DNA from: Riptortus pedestris | Taxonomy: Eukaryota; Arthropoda; Insecta; Hemiptera; Alydidae | Length of the DNA stretch: 64,000 bases | Reading direction: 5' to 3' | NCBI GenBank assembly: GCA_019009955.1 | Contig: CM032228.1 | Span: forward strand, 3,234,001 to 3,298,000 | In this document: piece by piece, positions 49,030 through 59,951 of the stretch | How the letters are laid out: every line of letters begins with the position of its first letter | Numbering within the stretch: position 1 is the stretch's first letter | The notes under the pieces: generated by a model | What the model saw: only the letters and a program-made list of their open reading frames with translations | The model's database searches: none | Told to the model about the DNA's origin: nothing | Translations under genes and position numbers: made by a program

Positions 49030-51558
49030 CTATCTCTGAGACTGAAGAGTTGTTAGTTCATCTCTGGTATATATTTGAGTCTTATCCGGTTTCCTTGGGC
49101 GGAGTCTTCCCTTCCAGGTGTCTACGGATACTTGGTCCGGTGGTCGTTCATCGCCTATACCGTCGTTTTCGTTTCTTTTTGGAGGTCTCTGTGGAATTAC
49201 CGGCTTCCAGAGTTTGCTGAGTTTGTATCCATCCTCTCTATTGAAGTTGTTAGGGCATTTCGCTATTTCTATAGCTTCTCGAACCAGTCTTTCTTGGTAA
49301 CGGTCAACCTTTGCCAGTACCTTGACTTCATCGAATTTAATGTTGTGTTTGGTTTCCCAGAAATGTTCCGCTATGGCTGATTCTTCTGTCCGAAACTTTT
49401 TTAAACTCTTGATGTGCTCGGCGACCCTGGTGTTTATCAATCTGCCGGTCTGGCCAATGTATTCTGAGCCGCAGGAACATGGTATGCTGTATATCCCCGG
49501 GATTTTTGTGTGGAGTTTATCTTTGCAGCTGGGTAATATCTGAGCTATTTTCCTGTCAGTGCCAAATGCTGTTTCTATGCCTTGCTTCTTGAGTATCCTA
49601 GAGATCTTCTCGGTCGTACCTTTAACAAAAGGTATTACGGCTGTTTTCCGGATTTCCTCTTCATTTGTTCTTGTCTTCTTTTCTTTTTTCTTTTTGAATT
49701 GATTTCTTATTTCCTCTTTTCCGTAGCCATTCTTTAGCAGAGCAGTCATCAAGTGTCGTTTTTCCTTTGAGAGGTTCTGTGGCTCTGAAATTCTCTCAGC
49801 TCTAGCGACCAATGTACGAATTATCCCATTCTTCTTTGCTGGATGGTGATGAGATCCAGCGTGTAGGTATCTGTTGGTATGTGTTGGTTTTCTGTAAACC
49901 GCATGCCCCAGCTGTCCGTTTGGTTTCCTTTCCACCAGAACATCCAGAAATGGAATCTTCCTCTCACGTTCGATCTCCATCGTGAACTCAATGTTGGGGT
50001 GTATTGAATTAAGATGCCGCAGAAATTCTTCTAAAGTCTTCTCTCCATGTGGCCATATGACGAACGTGTCATCCACATATCTAAACCATTTTTTCGGTTT
50101 TAGTCTTGCCGTTTCAAGTGCCTTCTTTTCAAATTTCTCCATGTAAGCATCGGCTGCATTTGGACTTAATGGCGACCCCATGCTGGCTCCATCCATTTGT
50201 TGGTAGAAATTGCCGTTGAACAAGAAATATGCTGATTGCAGGCAGATTTTGGCTAGCTGGGCTTCTTCTTCCGTTAAGAATTCATTCATGATGTTTAACG
50301 TTTCTTGAATTGGAATTCTCGTAAACAGTGACTTAACGTCAAAACTGAAGAGACGATCGTTTTCATCGATCATAATATCTTTGATTTTCCTCACGAAATC
50401 TGATGAATCCTTGATGTGGTGCGGGGTCAGGCCAATACTTGGTTGTATTTTCTTCGAAATATACTTTGAGATTCCGTAACATGCAGACCCAATCGAATTA
50501 ACTATTGGCCTCATAGGAATATCCTCCTTGTGTATCTTGGGTAATCCGTAAAGTCTGGGTGGAACTGGGTCGGACTTGATTAAACGGTTGTATTCTTCTT
50601 TCTTGATCGTAGAAGTGGCTTTCACTGCCTTGTTTATTTCATTCTTAATTCTATTTGTTGGGTCATGTTGAAGTTTTTTGTACGTTCCATCCTCAAGTAA
50701 TTTTTGCATCTTTTCAATGTACTCTTCTCTCTTCATAACCACGGTTGCATTTCCTTTGTCGGCTGGCAGAACTAGCACGTCGTCTTGTTGTTTTATTTCC
50801 TTCAATGCATGGAGTTCCTCTTTTGTAAGATTGCGTTTAGGTGGTTTGGCTTGGCGTAGTATGCGTGACACCTCTCCGCGAATCTCTTCGGCTTTCTCTT
50901 CTTCCAGATGGCGTATGGCACATTCGATGCCCACAATTATTTTATCGTAGGGGATTTTTCCAGGAGCGACTGCAAAGTTGAAACCTTTGGAAAGTACTTT
51001 GATCCATTCCTTCTTTAGGGGTTCTTCTGTAAGATTTATGACGATGTTTTCCAAATTCTCCGGGGGGTTAGCCGGTTTTGGTTGTTGTGTTGTCTGCAAC
51101 TTTTGAAATTTATGTTTTTGTGAGTCTTGCATCTTGCGTTTTCTCCTTTCCCCTTCGCTCCATATTATGCTGTCTACTTTTGACCAATCAGTGGCGTTGA
51201 TGACATTACTGAGTGACAGATGCTCTCGGAATAACTCGTTCTCCGTATGTGCAAGGGACTTCCGTGTATCTCCAATCATGGCTCTTAATATTATTAACGA
51301 GCATCTTTTGGTTGCCTTGCTCAGCGTCTTCTCCTTGTTACTGATCCTAGCACATGTAGGAACGACCTGATGGTCTCTGCATCGTTTCAGAAATGCTAAT
51401 CTGCAGAGGAGTGATATCCTCTTGATGCTCTTCTTCTCAAAACTCCTCACTCTCCGAGTGATCTCCTCCCCATAGAGGTTATTCAAATATACTCGTAGAC
51501 TTCCACGGTCCTGGTCATTAATACTATTAAGGTCTTCGGGTCTTGACCGTGTCTTCAT
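49030..51558 (-). CDS. Penelope-like protein: reverse transcriptase + GIY-YIG endonuclease
   Basis: The frame is open much further upstream (to 51777), but that part is antisense to the inverted 3' copy. I therefore start at the ATG giving MKTRSRPEDLNS, for about 842 residues, normal for this family. The RT part shows LPADKGNATVVM, RLYGLPKIHK, FSFDVKSLFTRIP, GSPLSPNAADAYME and the catalytic FRYVDDTFVIW. The C-terminal GIY-YIG nuclease has GIYSIPCSCGSEYIGQTGR with its conserved cysteines, then TRVAEHIKS. The endonuclease nicks target DNA and the RT copies the RNA there. No stop or frameshift is seen, so the copy may be competent. Confidence 0.9.
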   Translation of the reverse strand: MKTRSRPEDLNSINDQDRGSLRVYLNNLYGEEITRRVRSFEKKSIKRISLLCRLAFLKRCRDHQVVPTCARISNKEKTLSKATKRCSLIILRAMIGDTRKSLAHTENELFREHLSLSNVINATDWSKVDSIIWSEGERRKRKMQDSQKHKFQKLQTTQQPKPANPPENLENIVINLTEEPLKKEWIKVLSKGFNFAVAPGKIPYDKIIVGIECAIRHLEEEKAEEIRGEVSRILRQAKPPKRNLTKEELHALKEIKQQDDVLVLPADKGNATVVMKREEYIEKMQKLLEDGTYKKLQHDPTNRIKNEINKAVKATSTIKKEEYNRLIKSDPVPPRLYGLPKIHKEDIPMRPIVNSIGSACYGISKYISKKIQPSIGLTPHHIKDSSDFVRKIKDIMIDENDRLFSFDVKSLFTRIPIQETLNIMNEFLTEEEAQLAKICLQSAYFLFNGNFYQQMDGASMGSPLSPNAADAYMEKFEKKALETARLKPKKWFRYVDDTFVIWPHGEKTLEEFLRHLNSIHPNIEFTMEIERERKIPFLDVLVERKPNGQLGHAVYRKPTHTNRYLHAGSHHHPAKKNGIIRTLVARAERISEPQNLSKEKRHLMTALLKNGYGKEEIRNQFKKKKEKKTRTNEEEIRKTAVIPFVKGTTEKISRILKKQGIETAFGTDRKIAQILPSCKDKLHTKIPGIYSIPCSCGSEYIGQTGRLINTRVAEHIKSLKKFRTEESAIAEHFWETKHNIKFDEVKVLAKVDRYQERLVREAIEIAKCPNNFNREDGYKLSKLWKPVIPQRPPKRNENDGIGDERPPDQVSVDTWKGRLRPRKPDKTQIYTRDELTTLQSQR

Positions 51559-51572
51559 ATTGGTTGCCAACG

Positions 51573-51602
51573 TTTCGCTAGACATGCTGCTAGCTTCCTC
51601 AG
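51573..51602 (-). ncRNA. Hammerhead-type ribozyme core (5' terminal repeat)
   Basis: Same CTGAGGA / GCTAG-CTAGC stem / GAAA core, about 15 bases upstream of the chosen start codon of the Penelope protein. Confidence 0.5.
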
Positions 51603-51628
51603 GGCTATCTCTGAGACTGAAGAGAATA

Positions 51629-52069
51629 GGCTCAGAATACATTGGCCAGACCGGCAGATTGATAAACACCAGGGTCGCCGAGCACATCAAGAGTTTAAAA
51701 AAGTTTCGGACAGAAGAATCAGCCATAGCGGAACATTTCTGGGAAACCAAACACAACATTAAATTCGATGAAGTCAAGGTACTGGCAAAGGTTGACCGTT
51801 ACCAAGAAAGACTGGTTCGAGAAGCTATAGAAATAGCGAAATGCCCTAACAACTTCAATAGAGAGGATGGATACAAACTCAGCAAACTCTGGAAGCCGGT
51901 AATTCCACAGAGACCTCCAAAAAGAAACGAAAACGACGGTATAGGCGATGAACGACCACCGGACCAAGTATCCGTAGACACCTGGAAGGGAAGACTCCGC
52001 CCAAGGAAACCGGATAAGACTCAAATATATACCAGAGATGAACTAACAACTCTTCAGTCTCAGAGATAG
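51629..52069 (+). pseudogene. Inverted copy of the Penelope endonuclease end
   Basis: Encodes on the plus strand the last ~147 residues of the Penelope protein (SEYIGQTGRLINTRVAEH to TLQSQR and stop), with the same protein sequence as 49030-49470 on the minus strand. It lacks the GIY half of the nuclease motif and all of the RT, so it is not functional on its own. Confidence 0.88.
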
Positions 52070-52071
52070 CC

Positions 52072-52101
52072 CTGAGGAAGCTAGCAGCATGTCTAGCGAA
52101 A
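52072..52101 (+). ncRNA. Hammerhead-type ribozyme core, inverted copy
   Basis: CTGAGGA at 52072-52078 and GAAA at 52098-52101 on the plus strand, with the same stem as the other three copies. Confidence 0.5.
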
Positions 52102-52180
52102 CGTTGGCAACCAATATGAAGACACGGTCAAGACCCGAAGACCTTAATAGTATTAATGACCAGGACCGTGGAAGTCTACG

Positions 52181-52648
52181 AGTATATAACAAAAGTTGTT
52201 TATTTTGTTATTTAGAGTAACTTTTGATATATACACTTTTGTGGTATACCTAAGTATAAATGAGTTATACGTTAAAACTTTAGCGGGTACTAACGGCTGA
52301 ACCGAACTTAACAAAACTCGGTATGTCAATTAGCATTAATTCTTCCATAATTATAAGTTATATTAAAATTTTTAGGTTCGAACGGGAGGGGGGTTAAAAG
52401 GGAGGCCTGAAATAAAAATTCACCATATTTACATGTATAAGAGACGGGAAATATAAAAATATCGAAGACTGTGAAGCCTTATCGAACAAATAATTCTATT
52501 ATTAGCAAATCCACGGGAAAGACGGGTATCAATCCTAAACACTGGGACGGGTAAATGTCAAAATATTGTGCAATGTAAAGCCTGCTAAAAAATACCATCA
52601 CCATTCAGCCTCAAATGAATTCCCGGGCGTAGCCGGGTATCTGAGCTA

Positions 52649-52654
<6 letters not shown>
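52181..52654 (+). mobile_element. Helitron-like 3' part, plus, with CTAGT end
   Basis: Reverse complement of 48466-48923, extending a little further to the complete 3' terminus CCCGGGCGTAGCCGGG, TATCTGAGCTAGT, followed by an (AT)n tract to 52692. Confidence 0.78.
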
Positions 52655-52696
<42 letters not shown>

Positions 52697-52729
52697 CAGA
52701 ATTTGCAAAAATAGATATAATGATTTAAA

Positions 52730-54147
52730 AAAATTAATCATACCTCATTATTCTTTTTCTTCAAATGGTCAGGAAAGGAATGAAAAACCCCTGAGAGAAT
52801 TATTATCCGTTCAGAAATATTGCTTCACTACAGATATGTGGACGGACTCGCAAAATGGAAGCTTCCTTAGCATGACGGTACATTATGTCAATATTGACGA
52901 GGGCACTGTGAGCATGGGAACAATTGGAATGTTCCAGCTCACAGAGAAGCACTCTGCTAGTTATATTGTGGAACAAATACAAACAATTTTTGCAGAATGG
53001 GAGCTTGAGGTAGACAAAACTTTAGCTGTCATTTCTGACAATGCGGCAAACATTGCAGTTGAACTCATGTTTGGTAGAATCAAACACATTCCATGTTTTG
53101 CCCATACCTTGAATCTCCTTGTGACAAGGGCCATCAGCGATGTGGTGGAGTTGACTGATATTCTCAAAAAAGTAAAGGCTATTGTTGGGTGGTTTCATCA
53201 CTCCGTTTCTGCGTGTGATGAACTCCGTAGTGTCACCAAAGACCGTCACCCAGGATGTAGCAACTCGGTGGAATTCGACATGCTGTCACGCTTTATAGAG
53301 CTGCGATCTCATATAAATGAAATAGTAAATCGAAACACCAGTGCTCCAGCCATGTTGTGGAAATGGAATTCCTACAGGAAGTTTGGCAGATACTCGAGCC
53401 ACGAAGGATATCAGCTCTGACTCCTACTTAACAAGTAGCATGGCAATTCCTCAAGAAGAGATGGAGGCAAAAGAGCCAAAACATAACATTGGTAAAGCAC
53501 TGAAATTATCAGTGCTAAACCAACATAAAAAAAGATTTGGGAACATTGAACAAGTCCCACTTTTAGCGGTTTCATGTCTTTTAGACCCTCGCTTCAAAAG
53601 AATCTACTTCAAGTATCAGGCAAGTCTTGCGAAAGCGACCAATTATGTTTCAAAGATAATTAAAGACAATCATAACTCATCTCCAACCCGAACTAATACA
53701 GAGAGTTCAGATTCAGACTCACCGCCAACAGTATCTTCATCGCTTTTTAAAAAGCGCAACAAAAATGTACAGAAGGCATGGACTAAACGGAAGAGCACCG
53801 AATCATCGCCATCAGGCTCCATTGATGAGGAGCTCAACATTTATTTGAGAGCTCCTCAAGAAAGAATTGAGCAAAATCCCATATTGTACTGCAAACAGAT
53901 GGCAGAAACATTTCCAGCTGTTTATAACGTTGCAATGAGGTAATATATTTTTAAATTAATTATGTAATATATTACTATATAAGCAAACATGTTTATTAGA
54001 TAAATATTAAATATTTTATTCTTTTGGAAGGTACGTCCCCACAATGGCAACATGAGTAGCATCGGAGAGGCTATTTTCGGAAGCTGGACAGATATTAAGG
54101 GAACAAAGGAACCGATTGACAGCGGATTTGGCCAAAAAATTGCTTTT
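52730..54147 (+). pseudogene. hAT transposase (ZBED-like), broken
   Basis: Plus strand. LRELLSVQKYCFTTDMWTDS, VISDNAANIAVELMF and HIPCFAHTLNLLVTRAISDV match the RNase H-like core of hAT transposases. A frameshift near 53350 leads to LAVSCLLDPRFKRIYF and an acidic linker. A GTAATA...GGAAG gap (53941-54030) may be an intron. The dimerisation region (YVPTMAT, stop, VASERLFSEAGQILREQRNR) follows. The BED finger and N-terminus are missing at the (AT)n boundary. A HINE interrupts the last codons; the end (KDVDEKYWSN, stop) continues at 54799-54832. Confidence 0.87.
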
Positions 54148-54265
54148 AGCAGATTTCCCTTAAGGGAAATCAGCTATTGAGGTCGTACTCATGACGCGAG
54201 TTTCGAAAAATTTCTTCAAATGTCCATCGATCCTACCCAGGAGATGACGAAAATTAGGTCCGTTC

Positions 54266-54341
<76 letters not shown>

Positions 54342-54797
54342 CTGTTAACGCTCTAGCGGTCGCAATTTTTGTTTGATCGTTACCAAACTCGGAATCTAAT
54401 CGTTTTATGTAAAAAGGAAGATCAAGTTCGTTAATGGCTGAAATCGGACCAGTGGGAGGGGGGTTTAGAGGGGGGGATTTTCGAAAATTCGAAATATCTC
54501 CGTTACCATACGTCGGATCAAAAAATTGTATAGAACCAATCTTATTGCAAATTAAATTTACTATAAATATTGTTCTTTACATTTATTCTGTATCTTTAAT
54601 ATTAACCGAGATATTTGGATTTGTATTGTGAGTGTGGTCAGCTATGTTAGGAGTTTCCGCCGAGCGCACTAGCGCTAGTGTGGCCCTTTCACTAACTATT
54701 CGTCCTCCTGAGAATAGGTTATTACTAGGCAGATTTCTCTATTGTAAAACTTCACGTGGGAAATCTGCTTAGTTTACGCAGCCCCTGCGTGACGGAC
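54148..54797 (+). mobile_element. HINE copy, full length, inside hAT
   Basis: 650 bp with every family landmark: 5' palindrome, (AT)n at 54265-54337, GCTCTAGCGGTCGC, GGGAAATCTGCTTAG and the hairpin ACGCAGCCCCTGCGT, ending GACGGAC. The hAT reading frame is continuous across it (LLF then LKDVDEKYW) within a run of T, so insertion was between Ts without a longer target duplication. Confidence 0.9.
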
Positions 54798-54831
54798 TTT
54801 TTCTCAAAGATGTAGACGAGAAATATTGGAG

Positions 54832-54967
54832 TAACTGATTTTTTAAATTAATGTCCTATTTGTGTTATTTTTATGTTTATGTTTTCACCTTTAGTATTAA
54901 ATATTAATAATAAATATTGGAGTTTAATAATAAATGTAAATAATTAAATAGTGGAGTAACTGATTTT
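54832..54967. repeat. Short tandem duplication next to hAT
   Basis: GGAGTAACTGATTTTTTAAA at ~54828 recurs as GGAGTAACTGATTTT at ~54952. Its continuation (TTTTTTAAATTAATGTCCTA) is found only after the HINE at 55663, so the second copy was split by that HINE. Confidence 0.75.
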
Positions 54968-55663
<696 letters not shown>

Positions 55664-56084
55664 TTTTTTTAAATTAATGTCCTATTTGTGTTATTTTTAT
55701 GTTTATGTTTTCACCTTTGGTATTAAATATTAATCTTTTAAAATAAAAATTTGATTTTTTCTAAATGTTGTCGATTAATCATCACCAACAACCTCAATAT
55801 CTAGTGGAAATAGAAAGTCTTTACTATAAGTTGTTTACAAAATTATTAATATTTTTTTCAATACTGGCTACATTTCAATCAGTAAAAATTTGTTTTTTAT
55901 TGTTATTGAGGATTAACTAACCTCTTTCAATTATCTTTTAACAATTGTAGTTAATTAAAAAAAATATATAAATTACATTTCAAAATTTAAAATTAAAAAC
56001 CTTATTTCGTGGATGATCCACGAAACATGTACCCTCCTGAATAAATATTTTTAATGCAAACAAAGATATTTTACATTCTGAGGA
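55664..56084. other. AT-rich, nothing recognised
   Basis: No open frame with a motif. GTGGATGATCCACGAAAC near 56010 contains a short perfect palindrome, probably chance. Confidence 0.4.
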
Positions 56085-58558
56085 CGGTTCTTGCTCTCAA
56101 GCCATCCAAATGAATCTTGTAGTTAGGCTTGTTCTATGGGATTGTTAGCATTGCTCGCCTTACGTCATCAACTAAGTGTCTGTTCTATCAGAGGGCTCCT
56201 TGGCGGCATTAAGTGCATGATGTCAGACCCTCAGTTGTTTCTATTTAGCATGGGGTTCCGCTCTCAAGCCCTCCAAATGAATCTTGTAGTTAGGCTTGTT
56301 ACCATTGCTCGCCTGACGTCATCAACTTAGTGTCTGTTCTATCAGAGGGCTCCTTGGCGGCATTAAGTGCATGACGTCAGACCCTCAGTTGTTTCTATTT
56401 AGCATGGGGTTCCGCTCTCAAGCCCTCCAAATGAATCTTGTAGTTAGGCTTGTTAGCTTTGCTCGCCTGACGTCATCAACTAAGTGTCTGTTCTATCAGA
56501 GGGCTCCTTGGCGGCATTAAGTGCATGACGTCAGACCCTCAGTTGTTTCTATTTAGCATGGGGTTCCGCTCTCAAGCCATCCAAATGAATCTTGTAGTTA
56601 GGCTTCTTAGCATTGCTCGCCTGACGTCATCAACTAAGTGTCTGTTCTATCAGAGGGCTCCTTGGCGGCATTAAGTGCATGACGTCAGACCCTCAGTTGT
56701 TTCTATTTAGCATGGGGTTCCGCTCTCAAGCCATCCAAATGAATCTTGTAGTTAGGCTTGTTAGCTTTGCTCGCCTGACGTCATCAACTAAGTGTCTGTT
56801 CTATCAGAGGGCTACTTTACTCCATTAACTGAATGAGTTCAGACCCTCAGTTGTTTCTATTTAGCATGGGGTTCCGCTCTCAAGCCATCCAAATGAATCT
56901 TGTAGTTAGGCTTGTTAGCTTTGCTCGCCTGACGTCATCAACTAAGTGTCTGTTCTATCAGAGGGCTCCTTGGCGGCATTAATTGCATGATGTCAGACCC
57001 TCAGTTGTTTCTATTTAGCATGGGGTTCCGCTCTCAAGCCATCCAAATGAATCTTGTAGTTAGGCTTGTTAGCTTTGCTCGCCTGACGTCATCAACTAAG
57101 TGTCTGTTCTATCAGAGGGCTCCTTGGCGGCATTAATTGCATGACGTCAGACCCTCAGTTGTTTCTATTTAGCATGGGGTTCCGCTCTCAAGCCATCCAA
57201 ATGAATCTTGTAGTTAGGCTTCTTAGCATTGCTCGCCTGACGTCATCAACTAAGTGTCTGTTCTATCAGAGGGCTCCTTGGCGGCATTAAGTGCATGACG
57301 TCAGACCCTCAGTTGTTTCTATTTAGCATGGGGTTCCGCTCTCAAGCCATCCAAATGAATCTTGTAGTTAGGCTTGTTAGCTTTGCTCGCCTGACGTCAT
57401 CAACTAAGTGTCTGTTCTATCAGAGGGCTCCTTGGCGGCATTAAGTGCATGACGTCAGACCCTCAGTTGTTTCTATTTAGCATGGGGTTCCGCTCTCAAG
57501 CCATCCAAATGAATCTTGTAGTTAGGCTTGTTAGCTTTGCTCGCCTGACGTCATCAACTAAGTGTCTGTTCTATCAGAGGGCTCCTTGGCGGCATTAAGT
57601 GCATGACGTCAGACCCTCAGTTGTTTCTATTTAGCATGGGGTTCCGCTCTCAAGCCATCCAAATGAATCTTGTAGTTAGGCTTGTTAGCTTTGCTCGCCT
57701 GACGTCATCAACTAAGTGTCTGTTCTATCAGAGGGCTCCTTGGCGGCATTAAGTGCATGACGTCAGACCCTCAGTTGTTTCTATTTAGCATGGGGTTCCG
57801 CTCTCAAGCCATCCAAATGAATCTTGTAGTTAGGCTTGTTAGCTTTGCTCGCCTGACGTCATCAACTAAGTGTCTGTTCTATCAGAGGGCTCCTTGGCGG
57901 CATTAAGTGCATGACGTCAGACCCTCAGTTGTTTCTATTTAGCATGGGGTTCCGCTCTCAAGCCATCCAAATGAATCTTGTAGTTAGGCTTGTTAGCTTT
58001 GCTCGCCTGACGTCATCAACTAAGTGTCTGTTCTATCAGAGGGCTCCTTGGCGGCATTAAGTGCATGACGTCAGACCCTCAGTTGTTTCTATTTAGCATG
58101 GGGTTCCGCTCTCAAGCCATCCAAATGAATCTTGTAGTTAGGCTTGTTAGCTTTGCTCGCCTGACGTCATCAACTAAGTGTCTGTTCTATCAGAGGGCTC
58201 CTTGGCGGCATTAAGTGCATGACGTCAGACCCTCAGTTGTTTCTATTTAGCATGGGGTTCCGCTCTCAAGCCATCCAAATGAATCTTGTAGTTAGGCTTG
58301 TTAGCTTTGCTCGCCTGACGTCATCAACTAAGTGTCTGTTCTATCAGAGGGCTCCTTGGCGGCATTAAGTGCATGACGTCAGACCCTCAGTTGTTTCTAT
58401 TTAGCATGGGGTTCCGCTCTCAAGCCATCCAAATGAATCTTGTAGTTAGGCTTGTTAGCTTTGCTCGCCTGACGTCATCAACTAAGTGTCTGTTCTATCA
58501 GAGGGCTCCTTGGCGGCATTAATTGCATGATGTCAGACCCTCAGTTGTTTCTATGGGG
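56085..58558. repeat. 154-bp satellite, 16 copies, two TGACGTCA sites per unit
   Basis: Copies 2-16 start CATCCAAATGAATCTTG-type at an exact 154-bp period from 56271 to 58427. Copy 1 (56103) carries a 14-bp insertion. Each unit holds CCTGACGTCATCAAC and GCATGACGTCAGAC, both containing the palindrome TGACGTCA, about 65 bp apart. Some units carry point changes (GATGTCAG; one with GAGTTCAG). Units are otherwise almost identical, so the array is young or homogenised. It is less AT-rich than its surroundings. Confidence 0.95.
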
Positions 58559-59689
58559 TTCAGTAATAAGCGAGTGATTCCTATTTTCTTGAATTCTTCC
58601 TTTAGTACCCCTCCCCATTTACTCATAGATTTTTAACATATATTAGATAACATGTGCTCTGATGAGATGACAAGCGTGTTATACCAAGGTACGTATAATA
58701 ATTGTTATACCAGAAGAAGGGAATCTGCTAGATTTGACGGGCATTTAGTAGCGTCAGTTTTAGTATTAGTTTCTGTTGTAAATATCTCGCAGCCTCGTTG
58801 AGGCCGTGAATCGATACAGGGCCTTATCTCCTGCCTTATCAGGGCTCTACACCAACAAACTCCGCTTTATGGTGCTTTCATATTTGCCAATGTTTATCTA
58901 GTGTATTTCCAATCAGGGCATTACTTCAGATTATTGATTCTTATCCGTTACTGTACCAGTTATAATGGCGTAGGGTTGACATGGTTGATTATTGCTTTTT
59001 ACTTCCAAACGGAGGAATTTGTAATAAAAGCAATCTTGTCCACAGAGCTGGAGCTACTGCCATATACACAACAGGTGATAAATACACAATTCAAATATTG
59101 CATTTTCTGAAACTCGTTACTCTAATTGCTTAGCTGATTGCATGATTCACTCTACATCCCTACGTCATTCTCCAGGTGCAGCTTTGCTTCATTTGGTCCA
59201 AACCGCCAGTTTTCATTCCTGGCAGCATCCAGTCCCAAGTTTTCGGGACCTACAGCAATTTTCATTTGTAACAGCAGGTATGGCGAGCCAAAGTCTGTTA
59301 TTTATCTCTCCAGGGATGAATAGAACACAAAATATATTTCACAATCTTTACTTTTATCAATTTTAAGTGAAAGTACAAAGAGCAAACTTTGTTATTCAAT
59401 TGCCTGCTTTGCTGAGTTTTTATTAATATTTAATAAATAATCCTTGTTGAAAGATAAAAATAGAATTTAATATTTGAAACTCGATTGTGTTTGTAGATTA
59501 AAAGTTACTTACTTGATTGTTCATTGTAAGCCTATTTCCAAATTAACTGAGACATATTAGGAATTCTTAATTCTTGTTAAAATTGTCTTAATTCTAAAAG
59601 CTTTTATATAGCAAAATGATATCCGAGTGTTGTAATCTTCCAACTCTGTTATATTAGCCTGAGAATGGCTATTTCTTCTCCGAATATCA
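58559..59689. other. No gene recognised
   Basis: A mixed stretch. The left ~100 bp resembles HINE interior (ACCCCTCCCCATTTACTCAT). 59130-59330 is less AT-rich but has no motif I recognise. Confidence 0.35.
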
Positions 59690-59880
59690 GCTCGGACAAA
59701 AGATACAGAATGACTATGATAACCTAGTCAAGTATGAACAGTCTGTAGCAATAACAGCAAACAATGATAAGCAGTTTTATTTTATCCATTAATAATGAGT
59801 GGCATCCCGTTAACCATTTTGTCATTTATAAACTCTAGAACAGTTATTTTAAATAATAAAGCGATTTTCATTTGATTATC
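59690..59880 (-). repeat. Inverted partner of 31028-31210
   Basis: Reverse complement of that segment, including CAGAACAGTTATTTTAAATA-like sequence, and again next to the (AT)n tract of a Helitron-like copy. Confidence 0.7.
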
Positions 59881-59892
59881 TATATATGTATA

Positions 59893-59899
59893 TATATAA

Positions 59900-59951
<52 letters not shown>

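Larger units (their letters stand above)
48466..49470. repeat. Left arm of a 1005-bp inverted repeat
   Basis: Reverse-complements 51629-52633 over its whole length with a few single-base differences (for example GTTAAGATCGG versus GTTAAGTTCGG). It spans Helitron-like sequence, a Penelope terminal repeat and the end of the Penelope coding region. Confidence 0.88.
48924..51624 (-). mobile_element. Penelope-like retroelement with terminal repeats
   Basis: Terminal repeats at 48924-49050 and 51487-51622 in the same orientation (both with ACTCGTAGACTTCCACGG and the hammerhead core) bracket one long open frame. The upstream repeat also codes for the N-terminus of the protein. The right-hand side continues into an inverted copy of the element's 3' part (51625-52180), an arrangement seen in Penelope insertions. 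Confidence 0.88.
51629..52633. repeat. Right arm of the 1005-bp inverted repeat
   Basis: Partner of 48466-49470. The inner limit is GGCTCAGAATACATTGGCC, the outer limit GAATTCCCGGGCGTAGC. Equal arm lengths imply no indels. Confidence 0.88.

Noticed and set aside
49075..49380. Plus-strand open frames over the Penelope region (also 50678-51370)
   Set aside because: Antisense shadows of the Penelope coding frame on the minus strand.
51559..51777. Extension of the Penelope frame upstream to 51777
   Set aside because: This part is antisense to the inverted endonuclease copy and passes through the terminal repeat; the later ATG gives the family's usual length and start region.
56085..58558. Clustered short gene family or tandem tRNA/snRNA genes
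   Set aside because: The 154-bp unit has no A/B boxes, no conserved open frame and no snRNA-like elements; it is a satellite.
59138..59366. Two overlapping open frames of 61-74 residues in a less AT-rich patch
   Set aside because: No motif, no splice signals in phase, and no link to either host gene could be shown.
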